NCBI GenBank assembly: GCA_903632075.3
Contig: CAHIKZ030002633.1
Span: 1,127,001-1,191,000, forward strand
Length of the DNA: 64,000 nt
Direction of reading: 5' to 3'
From: Acanthosepion pharaonis
Taxonomy: Eukaryota; Mollusca; Cephalopoda; Sepiida; Sepiidae
The first letter of the stretch is position 1, and every line of letters starts with the position of its first letter. The notes beneath the pieces are model-generated. The model did no database searches. It had not been told where the DNA came from and was given only the letters and a program-made list of their open reading frames with translations. The position numbers were made by a program, and so were the translations under genes. Shown piece by piece: positions 30,753 to 40,055 of this stretch.

Positions 30753-30925
30753 CAAAGAGAAAGAGAGAGAGATAAATATATTTATAGCATCACTGCAAAT
30801 ATGTACACTAAAGGAAAGATTGAGTTATTTCTCTTGAACCATGAAAGCAAATGCACAAAAACAAATAGGTATTCATGAACCATTTTGACCCACTTATATA
30901 TATATATATATATATATTTGCAAAG
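30271..30925. repeat. Microsatellite-rich stretch: (TA)n, (TA)n, (GT)n, (TA)n
   Basis: TA tracts lie at 30274-30304, 30520-30554 and 30895-30917, and a GT tract at 30720-30750. After the first, 30306-30385 (GAAATTAAATAAAATTGGAT, GGACTATATATCC) resembles 60990-61060, which lies downstream of another Penelope-like fragment. This suggests a shared 3' module. Confidence 0.8.
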
Positions 30926-31165
30926 AAGTAATGAATTTTTATTTATTAATCTGACATATTTTTATTACTTTAAATGTTATTTTTAGTTGATATCAATATT
31001 TGAGTAGATATTTATTTTTAAATATTTTATATTCATCTATCAGTCTGAATATTTGAGAAATCTTATTAAAGAAAAATGCCCACCTTGGCAAGATTCAAAC
31101 CTGTGTCTCTTCTTGCAGGTGGAATCCTTGTTAGACCTGCTAAGCTTTTAACCAACTCGGCCATG
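30926..31165 (-). mobile_element. SINE with tRNA-like head (third family), minus copy
   Basis: On the minus strand the head at 31165-31085 reads ATGGCCGAGTTGGTTAAAAG (box A) and ACACAGGTTTGAATCTTGCC (box B), with a long variable-arm-like insert. This is most like tRNA-Ser/Leu. The body then gives TTTCTCAAATATTCAGACTG and ATATTGATATCAACTAAAAA and reaches the (TA)n at 30895-30917. A matching plus-strand copy begins 40 bases away, making an inverted pair. Confidence 0.68.
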
Positions 31166-31199
31166 AAGAGCATCATCAATTAAGCTTGATTGTATATTG

Positions 31200-31390
31200 C
31201 CTTTGGATCTAACAATGGTTTCTCCTGTAAAGGTGGACACAGATTCAAATCCTGCTAGAGTGTACATTTTCTTTAAAAAAATTTCTTGAATATTCAGGTC
31301 AGTAGATGAAAAAAAAAATAAAAAAATATTGTTTAAAAATAAAAGAGCATCTTCTCAGATATAGGTATCCACTAAAAATAATGTTTAAAA

Positions 31391-31393
<3 letters not shown>
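31200..31393 (+). mobile_element. SINE (third family), plus copy lacking the front half of its head
   Basis: ACACAGATTCAAATCCTGCT (box B) is followed by CATTTTCTTTAAAAAAATTT, TTGAATATTCAGGTCAGTAG and GGTATCCACTAAAAATAATG, ending in the 73-base (TA)n at 31394-31466. It mirrors 30926-31165. Related copies are at 40052-40335 and 43368-43620; most end in TA or TG arrays. Confidence 0.68.

Positions 31394-31466
<73 letters not shown>
31394..31466. repeat. Long (TA)n array
   Basis: About 36 uninterrupted TA units between the SINE tail and the foldback. Confidence 0.97.
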
Positions 31467-31468
<2 letters not shown>

Positions 31469-31694
31469 ATCCTTCTTTCATGCACGTTTCATCGAATATG
31501 ACAGACAAAGGTGCTTTGATTTTTTTTTTTTATACAATTTCTCGTGTCATCTTATAAATTTTTCTTATCGGTAGAAATTATATAAAAACTATCATGGACA
31601 GTTTATCTACTGATAAGAAAAATTTATAAGATGACATGAGAAATTGTATAAAAAACTAACTCAAATCCCCTTGTCTGTCATATTCAATGAAATG

Positions 31695-31700
<6 letters not shown>
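31467..31700. repeat. Foldback between TA arrays, with Penelope-like ends
   Basis: The arm at about 31486-31580 (GAATATGACAGACAAAGG, TATACAATTTCTCGTGTCAT, CTTATAAATTTTTCTTATC) returns inverted at 31600-31695 with over 85 percent identity by eye, leaving a spacer of about 25-30 bases. The outermost part reads, on the minus strand, GTCATATTCGATGAAACGTG, similar to the TATTATTTAATGAAACGTGT motif at Penelope ends (39960, 29565). A second TA array flanks it at 31698-31726. Confidence 0.75.
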
Positions 31701-31726
<26 letters not shown>

Positions 31727-31731
<5 letters not shown>

Positions 31732-32056
31732 AACGTAAAAAAGTGACATAGCTTCTGATCTTCTTTAAAAGCTGTGTCTATGCCAAATTTCAACTTCCTC
31801 CATACAAATTTGTGGTTTGCAATTTGGAACATAGATAAAAGATAACTGACATAACAAAAAGAAAATGAAAGAAATGAGTTACCTCCAGTGAACTGTGAAA
31901 ACAAATATATAAAAGTAGACATGTACTTTTTAAAACAATTTTTTCTGAAGTTATAAGTATACTACCTGGAATAAACATAAAGGGTCATGTGATTTATAAA
32001 TATAAGTATAGTTTTTGTTTATAACTTTAATTACCAATATTTAATTATGTTATTTT
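31727..32056. other. Unassigned AT-rich DNA (target region of the young Gypsy)
   Basis: No gene or repeat recognised. It ends with the target duplication ATAGG at 32057-32061. Confidence 0.5.
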
Positions 32057-32061
32057 ATAGG

Positions 32062-32341
32062 TGTTATATCTCGTCGCCAGTCGTTATATCTCGCAAAAAG
32101 ATATAATAACAAAGTAAACCCGAGTGGTGGTTTAAATAATAATACTTTATATCGGAATGTAGGAATGTCAAAATACAGAGACAGAGTAGGAGTAAGCTAA
32201 CCGAAATGGTGTAGTCAACGAAGACCTTTGTTGTCGCTCTGTTGCTCGTCGTCCCCTGACTGTTTACTGTGGTCGAACTTTATCGGCCACCGGAACGTCC
32301 ATTTATGGTGAATGGGGAAGTCAGGTTATTTCATCACAACA
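32062..32341 (-). repeat. 3' LTR of the young Gypsy element (280 bp)
   Basis: On the plus strand it runs TGTTATATCTCG to CATCACAACA, with TG...CA ends. It differs from the other LTR (36991-37270) at only two positions noticed by eye (about 32204 and 32286). ATAGG stands outside both LTRs (32057-32061 and 37271-37275). The polypurine tract GGGGGGAGG (minus strand, about 32342-32350) adjoins its inner edge. These features define an element of 5209 bp. Confidence 0.97.
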
Positions 32342-32385
32342 CCTCCCCCCGAAGCTGAAATTCTTCCTTTTGAAAATTTCTGCTT

Positions 32386-32800
32386 CTAATATCGTCTTCT
32401 TTTTGGATCCGGACTAAAACGCTCCACTGGTTTTCTTTGCCGTGTGCTCCTTCTTTCAGTCGTCGCAATTTGATCCTTTTTTGGCGAAGATAATTTCCGC
32501 TTTCCAGCCCGTAAGGCTGTTTCATGCGATACAGGTTCCAATACACTATTGGGTAGTGTCATGTTAAAAGCATCGCATAACACTTCCATCGGAATTTCTT
32601 CTTCGCTTTTTTCACTTTCTTCACCATATCGTGGTCTAATCTGATTGATGTGTCTTTTACACATAAATTTATTACTTTTAATCATGTAGACCACTTTACC
32701 AATCCTTTTCTGGATTATGCCATCCATCCAAAAGCTTTTCCCACTTTTAAAGTTTTTAAAAAACACTTTGTCTCCTGGTGTGTATTTTTTTATGTTGACT
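32386..32800 (-). CDS. Young Gypsy: end of pol (integrase C-terminal module)
   Basis: The frame holds YTPGDKVFFKNFKSGKSFW, MDGIIQKRIGKVVYMIKS and CKRHINQIRPRY, the short beta-rich module after the integrase core that binds cDNA ends. A charged tail then ends at about 32386, 45 bases from the 3' LTR. It belongs to the same polyprotein as the frame ending at 32790. A single extra A in a short A-run (GACGAAAAAGTC, about 32805) puts it out of frame. Confidence 0.85.
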
Positions 32801-34200
32801 TTTTCGTCTTTTTAAGCAACTTTTTGTTTTGATAGGGTAACAATCTATCGAAAATTGATCTAATTTTTCTTGCGAACATAATTTCCACAGGTGACATTTT
32901 CGCATTGTTGTTCTCATTAGGAGTTACCCTATAGATTGCTAAAAACTTTTGAATAGTTCTTTCTTCAGTGTCTATACCTCTATTTTTACGTAAAGCACGT
33001 TTAAAAGTGTCGACAAATTTCTCGGCTTGACCGTTCGACCTGGGATGGCACACTGGTGTAGTTATGTGTTCAATGTCTAAGGCGGTACAGAAATCCTTAA
33101 ATTCCATACTTGTGAACGCCGTACCATTGTCGCTAACTAATGTTCTGGGAACCCCGAAACGACTGAAAATTTCATCCAATGCACTGATGGTGTTCCTAGA
33201 TGTAGGATGCTTGCACTTGACTACTTCAGGCCATTTCGATAAAGAGTCCACCAATATCAAATAATAGTGTCCATTGATTGGTCCAGCATAGTCTATATGT
33301 AGACGTGCCCACGGCAAATCCGTTTTAGGCCAAGGATTCATTTTGACCGGAGGTGCCCTTGCAGCCAATTGACAACCTCTACATAGTCTTACAAAATCTT
33401 CGATATCCTTGTCCATTCCCGGCCAGTATACGTAACTACGCATGAGTGATTTCATCCGGGACATTCCAGGATGACCGGTATGAAATTCTTTCAGTATATC
33501 TGTCCGTAAAGATTGAGGTATGACAATTCTATCTGCGTACATCAACGTGTTGTCGCAAATTGAAAAAGGTGAAATCTGAGTTCCTTTTTTCTGTCTTTTG
33601 TTCCAATTTGTCTGGTTTTTTAATTTCACAATATAGTGATCTTTTTCCGCTTCTTTTTTTATTTTGTCTAATGTTACCGGCAATTCCCTGATTGTATTCA
33701 ATAAGAGACCTGAGATTTCTTTTTCCTCAGTTAATGCTGCTATAACCGTCTCTTCTAACAATTCTTCCTTTTTTGGAATCAGCCTTGACAATCCATCCGC
33801 ATGCCCATGTTCTTTAGATTTGACGTATTCCATCCTAAAATGGTAATTAAGTAGGGTTACACCCCATCGCCGTAATCGATTAGCTGTATGCGTAGGAATG
33901 CCTTTTTTACTTCCAAATATTGAAAGTAACGGTTTATGATCCGTTTGCAGTACAAATGATCTACCATGTAAGAAGCGGTGGTATTTTTTAACTCCGAACA
34001 CAATCGACAAAGCCTCCTTCTCGATCTGGCTATAATTTTTTTCAGCCGGAAGAAGAGTCCTTGACGCGTGCGCGATAGGTTTGGTAGTACCATCTTCATA
34101 TTTGTGTAGCAGTGCAGCACCCACTCCGTATAAACTTGCGTCAGTTGCTAGAATGATCTCTTTCTCAGGATCATAATGTGCTAAAGCGAGATCTGAGAGT
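32790..34200 (-). CDS. Young Gypsy pol: RNase H and integrase
   Basis: The frame opens at about 34200 after a homopolymer shift and includes the RNase H strand TDASLYGVGAAL (about 34155-34120). Counting from 34124 as residue 1: YSQIEKEALSIVFG (31-44), QTDHKPLLSIFG (60-71) and HGHADGLSRL (106-115), with RNase H acidic residues Glu37, Asp62 and Asp110. The integrase zinc finger has His214, His218, Cys248 and Cys251. The core triad is Asp278 (LHIDYAG), Asp332 (VSDNGTAF) and Glu368 (NGQAEKF). All catalytic residues are present and 444 residues are open. The style matches the 'K02A2.6-like' Gypsy clade common in invertebrates. Confidence 0.95.
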
Positions 34201-34857
34201 AGGCATTTTTTTTATTTTCTGAAAAGCCGTCTCGCACTCTTTTGACCAAAACCATTTTTTGTCTTTTTTTAACAATTCGTTGAGGGGGGCTCTTAAATCA
34301 TACATTTTAGGTATGTATATTGCATAATATTGTGCCAACCCCAGAAACGATTGTAATTTCGCAACTGTGTCGGGTGCAGGCATGTTTTTAATTGCATCGG
34401 CCCTCTGTGGGTCCGGTTTCCTGCCTTCACTATCTATTACCTGTCCGAGGTACGTAATTCTTTCCATGAAGAATTTACACTTCTCGTGGCTTAATTTAAA
34501 ACCAAAATCTTCTAGTCTTTTGAATATCGCTCTGATGTGCGTTTTATGTTCTTGAACATTCTTACTTTTGACTAGAATGTCATCTAAATAGGCGGTACCA
34601 AACTCCAGGCCTGCCAGCATAGTGTCCATCACCTGTTGAAACAAAGCTGGGGCGACTTTTAAGCCGAAAGGCAGCCTATTTAGCTTATAAATACCTTTAT
34701 GTGTATTTATACACAAATATTTTGAGCATTCGTCACTCACTTTAATCTGCAAGTATGCGTCAGACAGGTCGATTTTTGAAAAAATCTTCCCACCATTTAA
34801 TTTTGAAAAAATATCTTCTGGTGAAGGTAGTGGATAACTGATTCTTAAGGCAATCAT
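34171..34857 (-). CDS. Young Gypsy pol: reverse transcriptase palm and thumb
   Basis: A 228-residue frame holds YPLPSPEDIFSKLNGGK, FSKIDLSDAYLQI (first catalytic Asp, residue 30), RLPFGLKVAPALFQ, the YLDD active site (residues 90-93, about 34590-34579), LSHEKCKFF, YLGQVID and LQSFLGLAQYY (thumb and connection). It is separated from the upstream fingers by an apparent one-base insertion near 34831. It is separated from the downstream RNase H by an eight-base A-run (about 34205-34212) where seven would keep the frame. The catalytic core is otherwise intact. Confidence 0.94.
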   Translation of the reverse strand: MIALRISYPLPSPEDIFSKLNGGKIFSKIDLSDAYLQIKVSDECSKYLCINTHKGIYKLNRLPFGLKVAPALFQQVMDTMLAGLEFGTAYLDDILVKSKNVQEHKTHIRAIFKRLEDFGFKLSHEKCKFFMERITYLGQVIDSEGRKPDPQRADAIKNMPAPDTVAKLQSFLGLAQYYAIYIPKMYDLRAPLNELLKKDKKWFWSKECETAFQKIKKMPTLRSRFSTL

Positions 34858-35205
34858 TTAATCCAGTTGAAAAATCTGCGTACACTCTTATTTTTCCATT
34901 TTTCTTTTTAACATAAACTGTGGGTGAGGCCCAATCTGAATGTTCAACCTTAGATATCACTCCCATTTTTTCAAGTCTTTCCAATTCCTTATTAATTGTG
35001 TCTAAGGAGGAAAACGGGACGTTTCTCTTAGGTTTGAAAATTGGTTTCACATTTTCCTTGAGTTCAAATTTGACTTCCGTTTTGGTACATAAACCCAATC
35101 CCTCAGAAAAAACTCTGGGATATTCTTCTTTTAATTCATTTATGAATTTTTCATTTTTAATATTTTTTTTTGTTTTTCGGCACTGTTTATTACATTGCAA
35201 AATGA
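34830..35205 (-). CDS. Young Gypsy pol: connector and RT fingers
   Basis: The frame reads NELKEEYPRVFSEGLG, FELKENVKPIFKPKRNVP, LERLEKMGVISKVEHSDWAS and PTVYVKKKNGKIRVYADFS. This is the standard N-terminal RT segment of Ty3/Gypsy elements. It lies in the same frame as gag-protease. Three stop codons (about 35231-35206) separate the two, and the protein-like reading in that gap is in another frame (LFDLFELPINSFCNV), again implying small indels near T- and A-runs. Confidence 0.88.
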
Positions 35206-35227
35206 GTTAATCGGGAGTTCAAATAAA

Positions 35228-36409
35228 TCAAAAAAGTACTATCCAGTCTATTCCAAAAAGACATGAATTAATCCCTTGGATTACATACACTTTCGTTTTT
35301 GCAGTCTTGCCACATAACGAAATATTGCACTTTAATTCTCCCTTAAAGTTTAATTTCTTTCCTGAAACCCCTCTAGCGGTTTTTTTGGTTTCAGATAATT
35401 TAGGTCTTCCAATTTTTTTCCAAGTTTGTTCGTCAATGATGCTTATGTCTGAACCAGAATCCAATAGGAAAGTAATTTTATGATTATTTATACGTACATC
35501 TACGTACTTTCTATTTTTTCCTTTCTGAATTTCTTTTTCTGATAATACCAGGCTTACATCTTGTAATTTTCTTTTCTTCCGACAAACCGTATATTTATGC
35601 CCTTTATTTCCGCACGATTCGCAGAATTTATTTTTGTACCAACACACGTCTTTGGTATGACTTTTTTTCCCCACACGTTTGGCAGAATTTATTTTTGTAC
35701 CAACACGTGTCTTTGGTATGACTTTTTTTTCCACACGTCTCACATTTTTGTACCTTTTTGGCGTTTTTCGAGTTTTTACGTGTCGAACATTAGCAACACT
35801 TTTCTCCTCAATTTGAATATTGTCCCTTTTTACGTTTATGAGACGTTGGCATTCTTCGGTTACCCTTTGTAATGTTATATTCGAGTCTTGCTCGACCATT
35901 ATTAATATTCTCGACCTAATTTCTTTATATTTAGGATCAGTTAGTCCTTGAAGAAAAATTAGGCACTTGAATACATCTTTGGTTATTTCTTCTAACTTGA
36001 ATTGTTCAACCAGAGAGTTCACTGTTCCCGCGTACGTCACAAAATCCTCGTTATCTGCTTTAACGATGTTTAGGCATCTGTATCGCGTGTGGAACAGACT
36101 ATTCCTTTCGTCAAATATTTTTGACAGAATACTTATAGTTTCTTCAAACGAAACTTCTTCTGGCTTTCTGGGCAGTATCAAGTTTGAGTACTTCCTATTC
36201 TCGTTTGTCCCTAGTTTCTGTACTAGTAATGTTACTCGTTCCTCATCTGACCAATGTTGACATCTCTTGGTAAATATAGTTTCGAAACGTTTAAAGTACG
36301 CTGGAAATGTAATGCCCGAATCAGGATCATAAATAAATTCGGATAATGAATTGGTTATTCCTTCGGCAGAAAAAACAGTATTTTTTCTTTCTCCAGTCAC
36401 CTGTTCCAA
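35228..36409 (-). CDS. Young Gypsy gag and protease
   Basis: The 393-residue frame includes the capsid-like domain (FPAYFKRFETIFTKRCQHWS; VTLLVQKLGT; FVTYAGTVNSLVEQF; CLIFLQGLTDPKYKEIRSRI). A nucleocapsid part follows with one intact CX2CX4HX4C knuckle (CESCGNKGHKYTVC, about 35605-35564). The aspartic protease has FLLDSGSDISIID (about 35470-35435) and a downstream CLFGIDWI. Two further knuckles can be read only in an alternate frame at about 35765-35660. The frame lacks the true N-terminus, which lies in the next frame upstream, starting at 36551. Confidence 0.92.
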   Translation of the reverse strand: MEQVTGERKNTVFSAEGITNSLSEFIYDPDSGITFPAYFKRFETIFTKRCQHWSDEERVTLLVQKLGTNENRKYSNLILPRKPEEVSFEETISILSKIFDERNSLFHTRYRCLNIVKADNEDFVTYAGTVNSLVEQFKLEEITKDVFKCLIFLQGLTDPKYKEIRSRILIMVEQDSNITLQRVTEECQRLINVKRDNIQIEEKSVANVRHVKTRKTPKRYKNVRRVEKKVIPKTRVGTKINSAKRVGKKSHTKDVCWYKNKFCESCGNKGHKYTVCRKKRKLQDVSLVLSEKEIQKGKNRKYVDVRINNHKITFLLDSGSDISIIDEQTWKKIGRPKLSETKKTARGVSGKKLNFKGELKCNISLCGKTAKTKVYVIQGINSCLFGIDWIVLF

Positions 36410-36551
36410 AACTTTTGAGACTTTTTTGCTGTTGCAATATTTGTTGTTGTAAGTCTTGGTGCTGTTTTTGTTGCTGTAACTCTTGATACTGTTGTTGTTG
36501 CTGTTGTAAGCTTGTACACAGCATTTTAGTCATTTCGACTAATTGCTCCAT
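36400..36551 (-). CDS. Young Gypsy gag N-terminus, glutamine-rich
   Basis: From the ATG at 36551: MEQLVEMTKMLC, then a stretch of about 30 residues rich in glutamine (LQQQQQQYQELQQQ and similar) that should form a coiled coil, then QQQKSLK. The main gag frame resumes at once as LEQVTGERK in another frame, so a one-base indel near 36410-36418 separates the two. I prefer this ATG because the reading is continuous with the leader and the composition suits a Gag N-terminus. An A21/T12 run lies just upstream at 36571-36603. Confidence 0.75.
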
Positions 36552-36603
36552 CCTTATTTTAGAATTCGGCAAAAAAAAAAAAAAAAAAAAATTTTTTTTT
36601 TTT

Positions 36604-36990
36604 AGACAGTTAACACTCTCAACAAACAATTTACAGCCGTAATATTTTTACAACCCGTAATTCTTACTTGAATAATTATTAGACCGGCTCGTATTTGAGT
36701 CGCGGTTCAATATATATTTTTCAAATCACAATTTAACAGTAAAAATTCTTACTTTTCAAAAAGTTTCCTTTTGACTTGTGACTCCGCTTTCGAAAATCCG
36801 TTCAGCGTATATATATATTTTTTTTTTTTTCAAGTAAGTACGTTGCACAATCCTTCGTCGTCAACTGTTATAGTTAGGCGTACGAAAAGTTTTTCCGTGT
36901 AAGTTTCGAATCCTCGTTAGCCAACTGTTATAGTTCTGTTAGGCGTACGAAAAGTTTTTCCGTGTAAGTTTCGAATCCTCGTTCGACAAC
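36604..36990 (-). promoter_or_regulatory. Young Gypsy 5' leader with tandem repeat and PBS-like site
   Basis: CAACTGTTATA occurs at 36862, 36922 and 36987, the last at the LTR edge. Each is followed (plus strand) by similar text; the first two share AGGCGTACGAAAAGTTTTTC and GTAAGTTTCGAATCCTCGTT. Next to the LTR the minus strand reads GTTGTCGAACGAGGATTCGA. GAGGATTCGAA would pair with the T-arm of a tRNA, as a primer-binding site does, but the usual TGG after the LTR is absent. The repeat copy at 36911-36922 has TTGGCTAACGAGGATTCGAA, which does contain TGG. Confidence 0.55.
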
Positions 36991-37270
36991 TGTTATATCT
37001 CGTCGCCAGTCGTTATATCTCGCAAAAAGATATAATAACAAAGTAAACCCGAGTGGTGGTTTAAATAATAATACTTTATATCGGAATGTAGGAATGTCAA
37101 AATACAGAGACAGAGTAGGAGTAAGCTAACCGCAATGGTGTAGTCAACGAAGACCTTTGTTGTCGCTCTGTTGCTCGTCGTCCCCTGACTGTTTACTGTG
37201 GTCGAACTTTATCGGTCACCGGAACGTCCATTTATGGTGAATGGGGAAGTCAGGTTATTTCATCACAACA
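36991..37270 (-). repeat. 5' LTR of the young Gypsy element (280 bp)
   Basis: It is the same 280 bases as 32062-32341 with two differences noticed. It carries the promoter for the element's transcript on the minus strand. ATAGG follows at 37271-37275. Confidence 0.97.
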
Positions 37271-37275
37271 ATAGG

Positions 37276-37484
37276 TAATATATAATTATGTTATTTTAAG
37301 TATATAATTAGCCAATAAAATTAATTTTCTGATTGGATTTACTTACATAACTTTTTAGTGTTTGGGTATGGCCACAAGTTAGTGGAGATTTAAAATCAAG
37401 GTTTTCCTACCCCTAGATGGACTGCCTTCTCAGACTGACAACCCCTATCTATTCAAAACATATATATATATACTAGAAGCATGG
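37276..37484. other. Flanking DNA with short (TA)n
   Basis: Unassigned sequence, with a TA run at 37459-37472 directly before the next repeat. Confidence 0.5.
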
Positions 37485-38100
37485 CCCGGCGTTGCCCGTG
37501 TTTGATTCAAAAATCGTATGACTCATACAGCACTGCACGCACTAACCTGTTTCTTCCCGCGCATAGCGTGACCTTAAATTAATCTGCATTTAGGAAATAC
37601 CCAACCGGAAAAACATTTTTAAGGGTTGACCGATTGTCCATTTGCACTCTATTTGGGGGGCACTCAGAGTTGAAACTTCACATGGTGACTCCCAATGGCC
37701 TCCTCATAAATCGAATTGGTTTTTGCTAAAAACCGACATGCGGTTTAGGTGCAATTTGGGCGTATTGGCTTTTGGGTTTTATCGATTTTCTGCGCTGTTT
37801 AGGGGTCCGTGGTCATGAAACTTCTGGACAACACTTCTAAAGGTAGACTCTAAGAGAGTGTCAAATTTGGTTGAAATGCAATAATTCCTTCTGTAAGCAG
37901 ATTTTTTCGATTATCGATTTTTTCGAAACCTGAGTCCGAACTGAAAAATAGGGCTGTGTCATGTCCTTAAGACAGCCATTTGCAAACTTGTGGTGAAAAC
38001 CGCATAGAAATTGGGTGAGAAATGCAGCCTGGGCGAGGTAACAACGCCCACGACAGACACACAGACAGACAACATGAGAAATATAGATAGTAGGTAGATA
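37485..38100 (+). mobile_element. Dispersed repeat beginning CCCGGCGTTGCCCG and ending in GACAGACA
   Basis: It opens with GAAGCATGGCCCGGCGTTGC right after a TA run and closes near 38045-38100 with ACAACGCCCACGACAGACAC, CAGACAGACAAC and TATAGATAG. This start and end style recurs in many invertebrate genomes as the 3' region of RTE-like LINEs or their SINEs. No coding frame of note is present, and GC content is higher than in the flanks. The family assignment is from memory of the style only. Confidence 0.5.
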
Positions 38101-39170
38101 GAGAGAAAGAATTAATACAAGTAAAAGGTTTGTCACTTAGCTGATTGATGTTACTCTCAATCTCCTGACCAGAGTTTCATAGACAGACCCTCCAGGAATT
38201 AATCCATCCACTCGTCAGGAGTATCAGCAATTGACTGCTTAAAATTCTTGATTTTTATGCACTTTTCATTAGTGCAAGTTTTTTTCATAGTGTATATGTG
38301 CATGTGTGCGTGCAACTATGTAAGTATATGTGGAATGTCATAATTATTTCTCCTTTTCATCATTTTCTTTTCACTTTACACTCACTTCTTAACCTCCCTT
38401 CACTTTTTCTCTTTTTCCTTTTTTCTTTCACTTGTTGCTATTTTGGCTTCCAGTTTTCTATACACATACTGTTGTTATTAATTCTTGAGCATTTTAGTGT
38501 TTTCCTGCGTTAGGAAAATTGTATTTCATTTTTTTTACATAATCAATTTTAATGCTTAAATAATTTGTGTGTGTGTGTGTGTGTAATATATGATTCTTGC
38601 CAGGAAATACCAGAGGTCTGAATTGAATTTAAAGGCCTTCATGAACCTTCAATTTCAGATGAATTGGTCTGTGGTGAGTAGATACTAACGTTAAAGCTAC
38701 CAAATGCAGAATTGGGCCTCAAAGTCTGTCGCTGGGTGCACCAGCATAAACATGAAAGTGAACCCAATTGAACTTAGAATATACACACATCAGACAACCA
38801 GATGACAGGAAATTATATAAATACCCAACCTATAAGGTGGGAGAAAGAATCCCTCACATTCTCGTAAGATGATCAAACCATTAAAGTAAAACCTGAAACG
38901 ACATACCCCCAATACTGCTGAGGTTAATTTGACAGAATCAAGAAGTTAATCGACAATTATTTACATATGATAAATTTAGTGCTATATATATATTTAAGAT
39001 GTTACTCACATAATATTACATATTGAATATATTACATACAAATTTGTATATCAGGATAAAGTGGGTAACTGAATGACAAACTGTAAAAAATCCTTATGTA
39101 ACACATTTCATCTCTAGAAGGAACTTCTTCAGACTAATAAATAATGGTTTTATCAATGGAGTCAGTCTTA
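38101..39170. other. Unassigned DNA, about 1 kb, with (GT)n
   Basis: A GT microsatellite lies at 38568-38584. A pyrimidine-rich stretch is at 38340-38470. No gene or named repeat recognised. Confidence 0.45.
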
Positions 39171-39175
39171 TATAG

Positions 39176-39406
39176 GAAGCACGGTGGAGCAATGGACTGA
39201 GGAATTGGAGAGCTGAGTTCAAATTCCATTTGAATCCATTACATTCACTTATGTGCTAATACCCTTGGGAAAGGTATGAATCCTCTTTCTCCCCCCCCCA
39301 TCTATGAATAAATAGCAGGACAGATTGGATTCTAGAGCCTTGGATGGCAACTAGTCTACTGCAGAAACAAATGGCAAACTACTGCTGGGAAAAATCTGTC
39401 TCATCA
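39176..39406 (+). mobile_element. tRNA-derived SINE, near complete
   Basis: The head GGAAGCACGGTGGAGCAATG (box A region) and GAGTTCAAATTCCA (box B) are followed by CCCTTGGGAAAGGTATGAAT, TCTATGAATAAATAGCAGGA and CCTTGGATGGCAACTAGTCT. It is the best copy of the body shared with 12835-12985, 21645-21790, 49630-49755 and 56880-56995. Such SINEs are transcribed by pol III and moved by a partner LINE. Confidence 0.75.
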
Positions 39407-39489
39407 GTCATGTATCAAAAGATATATGATCGCCTATGTGTGTATCACGCATGCCGCATAACTGACAGTCTCATATATATATATATATA

Positions 39490-39985
39490 TATATATTTAT
39501 ACACGTTTCATTAAATAATATAGACAAGTGTTGTCTATTTATTTTATGTAAATTTTGTTCGTAACATCTGATAAGTTTGATAACATTATCATTAAACGAA
39601 GAAAGAAATTCACAATATTGATCCATATTTTTTTAATATAATTTAAGCTTTCGCAATGATTCTTCTCCCCCGGTTAGCGATTTGCAAAAACCAACATAGT
39701 TTATAAATTCAAGTGCCCTTTGGGAGAGTGTATCTCCAACGAATTAAATAATATTTATTCACACCACAAACTCGCTTTCACGACGCTTGACACAACATTT
39801 TAATGAAAACTCTAACATTTTTAGGCATTTAAAACAACATGCCTGCCCGCACACACAATTCCGTAAAATACTTGTCGAAAACACAATTATACTTAATTTA
39901 CATAAAATAAATAGACAACACTTGTCTATATTATTTAATTTTTATTTAATATATTATTTAATGAAACGTGTATAAATGAAAATAT
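39490..39985 (+). pseudogene. Penelope-like fragment: inverted 3' region joined to GIY-YIG domain
   Basis: Bases 39490-39655 are the inverse of the Penelope 3' region at 29440-29600. At 39659 the sequence switches to the direct GIY-YIG part: CAATGATTCTTCTCCC, CCCTTTGGGAGAGTGTATCT, then LNENSNIFRHLKQHACPHTQ and FRKILVENTIIL. At 39895-39985 the 3' region returns in direct orientation and ends in (TA)n at 40007-40051. The endonuclease fragment is thus bracketed by inverted copies of its own 3' end. Confidence 0.75.
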
Positions 39986-40003
39986 GCTGCCTAAACAATA
40001 CAC

Positions 40004-40051
<48 letters not shown>

Positions 40052-40055
<4 letters not shown>

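Noticed and set aside
31085..31165. tRNA-Ser/Leu-like sequence as a real tRNA gene
   Set aside because: Acceptor arms do not pair well, the B box deviates, and the same head occurs in other SINE copies joined to the same body.
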